33,717 nt of DNA from Filomicrobium sp. (lineage in GTDB: Bacteria > Pseudomonadota > Alphaproteobacteria > Rhizobiales > Hyphomicrobiaceae), in the NCBI GenBank assembly GCA_030665765.1, contig DAOUZE010000005.1, forward strand, positions 1 through 33,717, given 5' to 3'. Shown here one piece after another: positions 1-8,207 of this stretch. How positions within the stretch are numbered: the stretch's first letter is position 1; each line of letters opens with the position of its first letter. The notes under the pieces are model-generated. The model saw nothing but the letters and a program-made list of their open reading frames with translations. It was not told the DNA's origin and searched no databases. A program made the translations under genes and the position numbers.

Positions 1-61
1 CAACGACGCCCACGTAGACGAGGACGTCGATGAGCGTAAATTTTCCAAATAGTCCGGGCAT
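1..61 (-). CDS. 5' end of a CDS running off the left edge (MPGLFGKFTLIDVLVYVGVV...), hydrophobic N-terminus
   Basis: ATG at 61..59 on the minus strand opens a frame to the window edge; only 16 nt downstream of the amidase stop, so a plausible next operon member. Confidence 0.4.
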   Translation of the reverse strand, partial: MPGLFGKFTLIDVLVYVGVV

Positions 62-77
62 AGCGAGCCTCAATTGA

Positions 78-1430
78 TCAAGCAGATTGACTTTCTTCGT
101 TTTCAAGCCGTGTCGCAAGCCACCGCGCGGTGCGTAGCAATCGCCCGTCATCCTGGCGTAACCCAACGAGCTGGACACCAATCGGCAGCCCGTTGATCTC
201 AAGCAACGGAACGCTGATAGCCGGCATGCCGAGATACGTCCAAAGGCCGTCGAAGATGGGGGAGCCAGTGATGCCTTCGCTCAATAGCGGGGCGGGCCCA
301 GGTGCCGCGGGAGTGAGGATTGCCGAATAGGTATCGAAGACCTCAAACATGGCTTCGTATGCTTTTTCCCGCGAAGCTACGGCGGAGATGTAGTCACGAA
401 CGGGAACGCGCGCGCCCTCATCGAGCCGGGCATTGAGGCCGTCGGAAAGCTGGCCGCGTCCCCTGTCTTGCAGCGGACCATAGTAGGCGGCGTTCTCTGC
501 GAGCTGAACTATGCGCTGCCACTCGATGACGTTGTCGAGACCAGGTATCTCGATTTCTTCGCAGACCGGGCCCAGGAAGTCCTTCAGCTCGGCAAATGCC
601 TCTTGCATGCCTTGGTCGGCGTACTCGGGCCAAGCCGGTGTTTTGACGAACGCGAATGTGGGCGCAAGTGGCGGATCGCTTAAGCCCATCTTTGTGACGT
701 GTGGCTGGCTGCGTGCGTAGCTTACGGGATCATTCGGATCCTGCGCGGATAGGCAATCGGTGAGGAGCGCGAGATCGTCAATTGAGCGGGCGAGTAGCCC
801 GAGCGTATCAAGCGTATGCGATTGCATCAGCACGCCGTTGCGCGAGATCAGGCCGAAGGTTGGCTTGAAGCCATAAATACCGCAGTAGGATGCCGGGCGA
901 AGAACGGAGCCGGCGGTCTGTGATCCCAAGGCGGCGGGAATCATAAGGTCGGCAACTGCGGCGGCTGACCCTGCCGAGGAACCTCCCGGCGAACGCTCCA
1001 AATCAATCGGATTGTGCGTAGCCGAAGGTGTCATGAGTGCCAGTTCGGTGGTGACGGTCTTGCCCAGTACGATGGCGCCAGCCGATTTCAGGGCCGCTAC
1101 GCAGGCGGCATCTCTTCTGGATTTGTTGCCCTCATAGAGCGGGCAGCCGTTTTCCGTCGGGTAGTCACGGGTATCAATGATGTCCTTGATACCGATGGGG
1201 ACCCCGTGCAACGGGCCGGTGCCGTTGCCGAACCCGCGCACCTGATCGGCGCGGCGGGCCTGCTCAAGAGCGTAGTCCTTTTCAATGTGTGCCCAGGCAC
1301 CGACCGCTTCGTTGCGCGCGTCGATACGCGCAAGAAATGCACCGACGAGCAGTTCGGAGGTCGTTGCTCCATCGCGGATGGCTGTGGCGGCCTCAGAGAC
1401 GGTCAGTTTGATGAGTTCTTCGGGTTTCAA
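78..1430 (-). CDS. Amidase signature family protein
   Basis: 450 aa; GVPIGIKDIIDT catalytic Lys region, PGGSSAGSAAA Gly/Ser motif and SQTAGSVLRPAS nucleophile region, as in the Ser-cisSer-Lys amidase family. Confidence 0.93.
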   Translation of the reverse strand: MKPEELIKLTVSEAATAIRDGATTSELLVGAFLARIDARNEAVGAWAHIEKDYALEQARRADQVRGFGNGTGPLHGVPIGIKDIIDTRDYPTENGCPLYEGNKSRRDAACVAALKSAGAIVLGKTVTTELALMTPSATHNPIDLERSPGGSSAGSAAAVADLMIPAALGSQTAGSVLRPASYCGIYGFKPTFGLISRNGVLMQSHTLDTLGLLARSIDDLALLTDCLSAQDPNDPVSYARSQPHVTKMGLSDPPLAPTFAFVKTPAWPEYADQGMQEAFAELKDFLGPVCEEIEIPGLDNVIEWQRIVQLAENAAYYGPLQDRGRGQLSDGLNARLDEGARVPVRDYISAVASREKAYEAMFEVFDTYSAILTPAAPGPAPLLSEGITGSPIFDGLWTYLGMPAISVPLLEINGLPIGVQLVGLRQDDGRLLRTARWLATRLENEESQSA

Positions 1431-1449
1431 GTGACGGTAGCTCCTGTGC

Positions 1450-2820
1450 TCATCGGCCGTAGAAGTATTCGGGCAGGAAGAGTGCGATGCCCGGGAACAC
1501 GTAGAGCAGCACCATCGAGATCAGCACCATTGCGAGGTAGGGCATTGTGCCCGAGAAGATCTGCGTCAACTGCACATGGGGCGGCGCTATCCCCTTTAGA
1601 TAATACGCCGCCATCGCCATGGGCGGCGTTAGGAATGATGTCTGCAGGTTGAGTGCGATCAAGATGCCAAAGAACAGCGGATCAATCTGGAAGATGGGCA
1701 GTAGTGGCAGGAAGATCGGCACGAAAATGATGATGATCTCCGACCACTCCAATGGCCATCCCAGGAGGAAGATTATGAGCTGCGCCATGATCAGGAACAT
1801 GATCGGTGACAGGTCCAGTGAAATGACGAAGTCCTTCACCAGATGCTCGCCGCCTAAATACGAAAAGACCGAGGAAAACGTCCATGAGCCGACGAACAGC
1901 CAACAGACCATGGCGGATGTCCGGACCGTCAAATAGACGGATTCCTTCAGTCGATCCCATGTCAGCGCCCTGTAGGCGGCGGCCAGGATCAGGCCGCCAA
2001 GCGAGCCGACGGCTGCCGCTTCCGATGGTGTGGCGAGCCCAAACAGGATGGCGCCAAGGACCGACAGGATGAGCAAGAAAAGCGGAACAAAGGATGTGAG
2101 TAGCAACCAATAGAGCTTGAATCCCTTAATGTCCGGCATGTCTTCATCGCGAGGCGGTGGCGCCAGCGCGGGGTTAAGCCAAGCCCGCCCGATGACATAG
2201 ACGAGGTAAAGCCCCGCCAGCATGAATCCCGGAATGAATGCCGCGGCGTAGAGCTTTACGACGGAGACGTTAGTGGTCGCCGAATAGACGATCAGCATGA
2301 TCGATGGCGGAATGAGAATTCCAAGACAACCGCCGGCGCAGATCACGCCCGAAGCGTAACTGATGTCGTAGCGCGCCTTCAGCATTTGCGGGAAGGCCAG
2401 CAAGCCCATCAAGGTGACGACGGCGCCGACGATACCGGTCGCCGTTGCAAACAGTGCGCAAGTGATGAGAGCGGCAACCGCCATTGAACCGGGAAGATTG
2501 CGGGCGGCGATTTGCAGGGTGGTGAACAGGCGGTCGACGATGTTGGAGCGCTCGACGATGTAGCCCATGAATAAGAAGAGCGGGATGGCGGTCAGCACGT
2601 CGGATGACATGACCGAATAGGTCTGATTGACCAGCAGGTCGAAGATCCGGTTGTCGAGAAACCAGAAGAAGCTGTCCATATCCATTCGGCTGGGGTCGTA
2701 ATAGGCATAGTATCCGAAGATCACGCCCATCGCCATCAGCGTGAATGCAATCGGGAAGCCCAGCAGTACTACGAGGATGAAGAGCGCGAGCATCATGATC
2801 GCGACTTGAGGGTCCGTCAT
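1450..2820 (-). CDS. dctM: TRAP transporter large permease (DctM family)
   Basis: 456 aa, many hydrophobic helices; GFPIAFTLMAMGV, IPLFLFMGYIVERSNIVDRLF and GGCLGILIPPSIMLIVYS are typical of DctM; ATGA overlap with dctQ. Confidence 0.95.
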   Translation of the reverse strand: MTDPQVAIMMLALFILVVLLGFPIAFTLMAMGVIFGYYAYYDPSRMDMDSFFWFLDNRIFDLLVNQTYSVMSSDVLTAIPLFLFMGYIVERSNIVDRLFTTLQIAARNLPGSMAVAALITCALFATATGIVGAVVTLMGLLAFPQMLKARYDISYASGVICAGGCLGILIPPSIMLIVYSATTNVSVVKLYAAAFIPGFMLAGLYLVYVIGRAWLNPALAPPPRDEDMPDIKGFKLYWLLLTSFVPLFLLILSVLGAILFGLATPSEAAAVGSLGGLILAAAYRALTWDRLKESVYLTVRTSAMVCWLFVGSWTFSSVFSYLGGEHLVKDFVISLDLSPIMFLIMAQLIIFLLGWPLEWSEIIIIFVPIFLPLLPIFQIDPLFFGILIALNLQTSFLTPPMAMAAYYLKGIAPPHVQLTQIFSGTMPYLAMVLISMVLLYVFPGIALFLPEYFYGR

Positions 2821-3431
2821 TTGCCGTCTGCTCCTTTGTCGTCTTCCAGTTCGTGCTGCAGGCGATCGTGGTCCTCAACCTGGTGTTTCAGGACCGTCTC
2901 CAACTCTTCAACGTCTTGAATTTTTCCGGGCCATTGGCCGGTCTGCAGGCACAGCAGGCAACGGCAGACCTGCGCCGTTCCCTGGATAAAAAGCAGGGCG
3001 CCGGCGGCGGGAATGATCAATTTGAACTGCCAAATCGGAACGTCGGCCGGGCTCATCGAGCTGACTTCAAGGTAACGGAATGCGCGGCCAGCATACTTCC
3101 AGCCGGCGATCATCAGCGCTATGACGCCGGGGAAAAAGAAGATGAAATAAAGAAACAGCTCGAGGCCAGCTTGCGTCTTCGGCGACCAGGTGCGGAAGAA
3201 AACGTCGCCGCGTACGTGGCTGTCACGCGCCAGGGCATAGGCGCCGCCCATCATGAATAGGGTCCCGTACATCATGTAACTGACGTCGAAGGCCCATGCG
3301 GTCGGGTCGCGCAAGACGTAGCGTACGAAGACCTCGTAACCGACGCCGAAAATCATGACCATGATGCACCACGCAAAAGCGTGACCAACCCAGGTCGAGA
3401 ATTTGTCGATGGTATCTATGTAAGTTTGCAC
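2817..3431 (-). CDS. dctQ: TRAP transporter small permease (DctQ family)
   Basis: 204 aa with hydrophobic helices; FVRYVLRDPTAWAFDVSYMMYGTLFMMGGAYALARDSHVRGDVF is typical DctQ. Confidence 0.93.
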   Translation of the reverse strand: MQTYIDTIDKFSTWVGHAFAWCIMVMIFGVGYEVFVRYVLRDPTAWAFDVSYMMYGTLFMMGGAYALARDSHVRGDVFFRTWSPKTQAGLELFLYFIFFFPGVIALMIAGWKYAGRAFRYLEVSSMSPADVPIWQFKLIIPAAGALLFIQGTAQVCRCLLCLQTGQWPGKIQDVEELETVLKHQVEDHDRLQHELEDDKGADGK

Positions 3432-3571
3432 TGGTCGATCCCGTGTTTCCGCGCGGCGATTGCAACCGTCCTGGCACTCGAGTCCAAGTTAGTTCCGTCG
3501 GGAGGATTGGCAAAGCAGTCAGAGGCTGGTCATGGCAAGGTCATAAGAGTCCGCCGACGGATAACATAGCA

Positions 3572-3606
3572 GGAGGCGGAGTGGCCTTGCACCAACTTCC
3601 GCCTCC
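3572..3606 (-). other. Intercistronic stem-loop between dctP and dctQ
   Basis: Perfect 9-bp inverted repeat GGAGGCGGA (3572-3580) / TCCGCCTCC (3598-3606), 17-nt loop, no T-tract on the minus strand. Confidence 0.7.
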
Positions 3607-3632
3607 CGAAGCGCGTTCAGCTAACGACGTGA

Positions 3633-4778
3633 TCAGCCCTTCTTCGCCGCCTTATCGGGGAAGTAGTGCTCAAAAGCGAGCTGATAGTCGGCCGCGTTAG
3701 TCAGATAATAGAAGGCGACGCGTTCGGCCCAGGCGCGCTGGCTGTCGACGACCTTCTTGAAGAAGGCATCCTTTTGCAGTTTGGCCAGCACCTTGTCCCA
3801 GCTTTCCAGCTGCGCCTTCATCACCGACGTTGGCGTGCGGTAGACGTTGACGCCGTCGTCATTCATCAGGCCCTGGAGGTCCTTTGAATAATTGTCGAGC
3901 GCGTAGGTGTAGTTGGCCGTGCTTGCGGCTTCAGCACCATATTCGCAGATCGCTTGGAGTTCGGCGGGCATCGATTCAAACTTCTTCTTCGAGAAGATGA
4001 TTTCGAAGAATTCGGCGGCCTGGTGATAGGAACCGAGGTGATAGTGCTTGGAAACGTTTTGAGCGCCGAACTGGCGATCAGAGGTCGGGTTGTTGAATTC
4101 AAAGGCCTCGATGACGCCGCGCTCCAGGGCCGGGATGATTTCGCCGCCTGGGAGCTGGGTTACCTTAAGGCCCATGCCCTGCATAATGTCAGTGGCAAGA
4201 CCGACGGTGCGGTACTTCAGGCCCTGCATGTCGTCAGCGGATTTGATTTCCTTGTTGAACCAACCGAGCGGCTGGGTCGGCATCGGCATGGCGAAGAAGC
4301 CGACGACGTCGAGGCCGAGGATGTCCTGGGTAAGTTCACGATACAGTTCCTTACCGTCGTCGGTTTGGATCCAGGCCAGCATCTGGGTCGCGTCGCAGCC
4401 AAGAACCGGACCGGTTCCGAAAAGCGAAGCCGCTTTATTCTTGCCGTACCAGTAGGCAGTGACCGTGTGGGCGGCGTCGATGATGCCGTCGGAGCAGGCG
4501 TCCTGCACCTGGAAGGCTTTTACAACTGCGCCTGATGGCAAAAGATCAAACTTGAGCCGGCCGCCGGCCATTTTTTGGCAGCGATCAACGTATTGCTTGG
4601 CCATGTCCTGGAAAATGGCGTTGGCGCCCCAGGAGCTCTGCATCTTCAGTGTGACCGTTTCCGCACGCGATACGTTCGGCATTGCAACGGTGCCAACCGC
4701 TGCGGTGCCAACGGCAACCGCGCTACCCTTTAGGAAGCGGCGACGGTTGACGGGTTTGGTGTCGACCTTTGATGTCAT
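3633..4778 (-). CDS. dctP: TRAP transporter substrate-binding protein (DctP family), Tat signal
   Basis: NRRRFLKGSAVAVGTAAVG twin-arginine signal then a DctP-type fold (LPSGAVVKAFQVQDACSDGIIDAAHTVTAYWYGK). ATG at 4778 chosen over the ORF-track start at 4829 because a purine-rich GAGAGAAGTG lies just upstream. Confidence 0.93.
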   Translation of the reverse strand: MTSKVDTKPVNRRRFLKGSAVAVGTAAVGTVAMPNVSRAETVTLKMQSSWGANAIFQDMAKQYVDRCQKMAGGRLKFDLLPSGAVVKAFQVQDACSDGIIDAAHTVTAYWYGKNKAASLFGTGPVLGCDATQMLAWIQTDDGKELYRELTQDILGLDVVGFFAMPMPTQPLGWFNKEIKSADDMQGLKYRTVGLATDIMQGMGLKVTQLPGGEIIPALERGVIEAFEFNNPTSDRQFGAQNVSKHYHLGSYHQAAEFFEIIFSKKKFESMPAELQAICEYGAEAASTANYTYALDNYSKDLQGLMNDDGVNVYRTPTSVMKAQLESWDKVLAKLQKDAFFKKVVDSQRAWAERVAFYYLTNAADYQLAFEHYFPDKAAKKG

Positions 4779-5430
4779 TTCACTTCTCTCCCTGGTGGTT
4801 TCCGTAGATTGGTCCGTTGCCCGCGGCACGCGGGGGACCAGTGTTTTGTTTTATCGGGACTCGATAGATCAGTGCTCTGCCCAAGTCGTGCTTAAACCCT
4901 TACTCGTATAAAAGCACGCTTAGGTTGGGGACGCTGACGTATACGAGAACGCCATCGAACCTAAATGTCGCAGGTGCGCGCGTAAACGGCTTTTTTTTGC
5001 CGCCTACGTCGTAACGGCTACGCAGCAGGAGGGTTCAGATGCTCTTTACGATCAACTGCTTTTTAAGCCGCTGCCGAATGTTATAGCGGTCGTCCGCGCC
5101 GGCGCCGCGGTAATACGCCCGAAGTACCGTGCCAAAACTCCTGTCGTGCATGAGCTTCAGGCCGAGGCTTGGGGTTCTGGGGGTAGGACATTGGGTTATC
5201 GTTTCCTAGAGGGCAGGCATTGGGAATGCGGCCTGATAGAGGGCCGGCAGTGCGCGGAGGAAGGTGCTTTGTTCCGCCGCGGCGGTTTATCTCGGTCGAG
5301 GCGCATGGGGCTTTTGTCGCTTTGACTGATTAGGTGGTCTGCGCTAGTCCGCAGTTTCGAATTGACACGCGCGGTTGCCGCGCACGCGCGAACGCGTCCC
5401 TACTGATGATCTGTTCCAGGACCAAAAAGC

Positions 5431-6633
5431 ATGTCGAAGACGCCGTATTTTGCTGGCCGCCACTTTCTGCAAATCCCCGGACCGACAACGGTTCCAGATC
5501 GGATCCAGCAAGCCATGGCGCGACCGATCATGGACCACCGCAGCGAGGAGTTCGCTCAGTTTTCGGCTGGCGTGCTGAAATCTCTGAAGGACGTCTTCAA
5601 GACGGAGAACCCAGTGATCATGTTTCCTGCGTCGGGGACCGGCGCCTGGGAAGCGGCATTGGCGAACACACTTTCGCCGGGCGACAAGATTGTGATGTTC
5701 GAGACCGGCCAGTTCTCAATGCTGTGGCAGACGATGGCCGAAAAGCTGGGACTGAGCGTCGATTATATTGGGTCCGACTGGCGCATCGGTGTCGATGCTG
5801 AAGCGATTGCCGCACGCCTCGATGCCGACAAGACGCATCAGATCAAGGCGGTTGCGATCGTCCATAACGAGACGGCGACGGGCTGCTGCTCGGCCGTTGA
5901 AGAGGTCCGCAAAGCTCTTGATGCGGCTGGCCACCCTGCCCTGTTGATGGTCGATACCATTTCGTCGCTTGCCTGCGTCGACTATCAGCACGATGCTTGG
6001 GGTGTGGACGTCACGGTATGCGGTTCGCAAAAAGGTTTGATGCTGCCGCCGGGTCTGTCGTTCACGGCGGTCAGCGATAAGGCGTTGGAAGCCAGCAAGT
6101 CGTCTCGGCTCGCGTCGGCATTTTTCTCTTGGGAAGACATGCTCGGTCCAAATCAAAAGGGTCTCTATCCTTATACCCCGGCGATCACGCTGATGTACGG
6201 GTTAGAAGAGGCACTCAACATGCTGAAGGAAGAAGGCCTCGAAAACGTTTTCGCACGGCACGCCAAGCTGGCCAGCGGTGTGCGGGCAGCAGTGTCGGCG
6301 TGGGGACTTGAGAACCAGTGTCGTGAGCCGAAGTACTATTCGAATGCAGTCACATCGATACGCATGCCCGAGGGTCACAGCGCTGATCAGTTCCGCAAGC
6401 TGGTGTTGGAGAATTTCAACATGTCGCTTGGTGCCGGACTGACCAAGGTGGCCGACAAGGTCTTCCGTATCGGTCATTTGGGTGACACCAACGAACTCAC
6501 CATTATCGGTGCGCTGGGCGGCGTGGAGATGGGCCTCGAGATGGCCGGTGTTCCTCATCAAGCGGGCGGTGTTGATGCGGCTATGGCGGAATTTCGCCGT
6601 TGGACCCGTGTGGACCAGGCTGCTGCAGCCTAA
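5431..6633 (+). CDS. PLP-dependent aminotransferase, serine--glyoxylate / alanine--glyoxylate aminotransferase type
   Basis: 400 aa; QIPGPTTVPDRIQQAMARPIMDHRSEEF start and VTVCGSQKGLMLPPGLSF PLP-lysine region are characteristic. Confidence 0.92.
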   Translation: MSKTPYFAGRHFLQIPGPTTVPDRIQQAMARPIMDHRSEEFAQFSAGVLKSLKDVFKTENPVIMFPASGTGAWEAALANTLSPGDKIVMFETGQFSMLWQTMAEKLGLSVDYIGSDWRIGVDAEAIAARLDADKTHQIKAVAIVHNETATGCCSAVEEVRKALDAAGHPALLMVDTISSLACVDYQHDAWGVDVTVCGSQKGLMLPPGLSFTAVSDKALEASKSSRLASAFFSWEDMLGPNQKGLYPYTPAITLMYGLEEALNMLKEEGLENVFARHAKLASGVRAAVSAWGLENQCREPKYYSNAVTSIRMPEGHSADQFRKLVLENFNMSLGAGLTKVADKVFRIGHLGDTNELTIIGALGGVEMGLEMAGVPHQAGGVDAAMAEFRRWTRVDQAAAA

Positions 6634-6691
6634 CATCGTTTGGGCTATTATTTGATCTTCAAAGAAGCCCCTTAGTCTTCTGGAGATTAAG

Positions 6692-7351
6692 ATGAAGCAG
6701 CCGGCCGCTTTTGTGTTTGATGCCTACGGGACGCTGTTTGACGTGCACTCAGCAGCGGCTCGACATGCCGATGCGATCGGCGACAAATGGCAGCTGTTGT
6801 CGGAGATTTGGCGCACCAAGCAACTTGAATATACTTGGGTGAGGGCGCTCGCCGGGCAGCATTGCTCGTTCTGGCGAGTGACAGAGGAGGGGCTTGATTA
6901 CGCCATTGCCGCGGTGGGCGGAATTGACGCTGCGCTGCGCTCGAAGTTGTTGTCAGCCTATCGTGAACTTGCCGCTTACCCGGAAGTACCGGCATGCCTT
7001 GAGGCGCTGAAAGCTCGCGGGGCGGCGGTCTCAATCCTGTCCAATGGCGATCCCGACATGCTGGCGGACGCTGTCCGCTTGGCCGGGCTCACAGAGGTTA
7101 TTGACGCGGTACTTTCCGTTGAAGCTGTAGGCATCTTCAAGCCTAGTCACCATGTCTATGAACTGGCGACGGCGCAATTCGGTCTGAGTGCGGGGGAGAT
7201 CTCGTTCCAATCGTCGAACCGCTGGGATATCGCCGGTGCTAAGTCCTTTGGATTCCACACGGTTTGGATCAACCGGGTTGGCCGGCCTGACGAGTATCCT
7301 GACCTGGCTGCTGATGAGGTGTTGAAGGACCTCAACGGACTTCTGATTTGA
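6692..7351 (+). CDS. Haloacid dehalogenase, type II (HAD superfamily)
   Basis: VFDAYGTLFDV nucleophile Asp motif, SILSNGD motif II, KPSHHVYELA lysine, SSNRWDIAGAKSFGF typical of L-2-haloacid dehalogenases. Confidence 0.9.
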   Translation: MKQPAAFVFDAYGTLFDVHSAAARHADAIGDKWQLLSEIWRTKQLEYTWVRALAGQHCSFWRVTEEGLDYAIAAVGGIDAALRSKLLSAYRELAAYPEVPACLEALKARGAAVSILSNGDPDMLADAVRLAGLTEVIDAVLSVEAVGIFKPSHHVYELATAQFGLSAGEISFQSSNRWDIAGAKSFGFHTVWINRVGRPDEYPDLAADEVLKDLNGLLI

Positions 7352-7437
7352 CGACCGTCAAAGCGATTTAATGCAGAAACCATGATGATAAATACCATCT
7401 TTAGTTGAACGCGACAGCGCGTGCGTGAGGTTTGAAT

Positions 7438-7872
7438 ATGTACACACACATTCTAATTGCCACCGACGGCAGCGAGCATGCCAACAAGGCTGTGCCTCAC
7501 GGGTTGGCGCTTGCGAAGTTGACTGGCGCGAAAGTGACGGCGCTGACAGTGCGCCCGCATCTGGACGATTTCGTCGCCGAGGGCGTCGTCATTACCGTGA
7601 CGAACGAGGAGCGAGAAGCCTTCAAGGAACAAGTCGATCATCATCTCGATTTCACGCGCCAGGCAGCCGAGGAAGCCGGTATCGCATTGGAAACCGTTCA
7701 GGTGGAAAGCGGGGAGCCTTGGAAGGCGATAGTTGATGCTGCCGAACAAGGCAAATGCGATCTGATCGTAATGTCCAGTCACGGTCGGCGCGGATTGTCG
7801 GCGCTCATTTTCGGCAGTGAAACGCAGGGTGTTCTGACGCATTGCGATATACCGGTTTTGGTTTTCCGGTGA
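7438..7872 (+). CDS. Universal stress protein (UspA family)
   Basis: MYTHILIATDGSEHANKA start; VMSSHGRRGLSALIFGSETQGVLTHCDIPVLVFR nucleotide-binding tail. ATG at 7438 preferred over the in-frame TTG at 7432. Confidence 0.95.
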   Translation: MYTHILIATDGSEHANKAVPHGLALAKLTGAKVTALTVRPHLDDFVAEGVVITVTNEEREAFKEQVDHHLDFTRQAAEEAGIALETVQVESGEPWKAIVDAAEQGKCDLIVMSSHGRRGLSALIFGSETQGVLTHCDIPVLVFR

Positions 7873-7921
7873 AGGTCTCGAGACCTAAGTGAGCGCGCAT
7901 CTATAATCGCAACGCAAAAGG

Positions 7922-7949
7922 TTGCGTGTGGCGATGGTAACGCTATAAC
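7922..7949 (+). promoter_or_regulatory. Putative sigma-70-like promoter for an intergenic RNA
   Basis: TTGCGT (7922-7927), 16-nt spacer, TATAAC (7944-7949). Confidence 0.35.
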
Positions 7950-7955
7950 ATTTGA

Positions 7956-8115
7956 TTTGGACAGGGTTGAGATTTCAGTCCAAGTCCAGGAGGAGACGAA
8001 GGAGGGTGCCACGTTGAGGCCACGCTGCGGGGTATCCCTCCTTCGTTACTGTTCATTCCCAACCCACCGACAAGATCAAGAAAAGGCCTGTCGTTTCGAC
8101 CGGCCTTAGGTTTTC
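7956..8115 (+). ncRNA. Candidate structured small RNA in the usp/SLC13 intergenic region
   Basis: Three successive hairpins after a promoter-like element: TTGGAC/GTCCAA (7957-7983), perfect 11-bp ACGAAGGAGGG/CCCTCCTTCGT (7996-8046), AAGGCC..GTCG/CGAC..GGCCTT (8083-8107). Strand assignment is inferential. Confidence 0.35.
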
Positions 8116-8123
8116 GAAAAAAA

Positions 8124-8152
8124 TCGCCTGTGCGAGGAGACGTCGCAGGCGA
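8124..8152 (-). terminator. Rho-independent terminator of the SLC13 permease gene
   Basis: TCGCCTG (8124-8130)/CAGGCGA (8146-8152) hairpin followed on the minus strand by TTTTTTT (complement of 8117-8123), 56 nt past the stop. Confidence 0.75.
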
Positions 8153-8207
8153 TAGAACCCGATCAATCGACTGCTGTTTCTGTAACTTTATTATTCAGCT
8201 TGCCAGT

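Noticed and set aside
1014-1652. 212-aa plus-strand ORF across the amidase/dctM junction
   Set aside because: Antisense to two well-supported genes; no domain signature.
5208-5260. Imperfect tandem AGAGGGC(A/C)GGCA(T/G)TG units in the divergent intergenic region
   Set aside because: Only two short degenerate copies; could be chance in GC-rich DNA.
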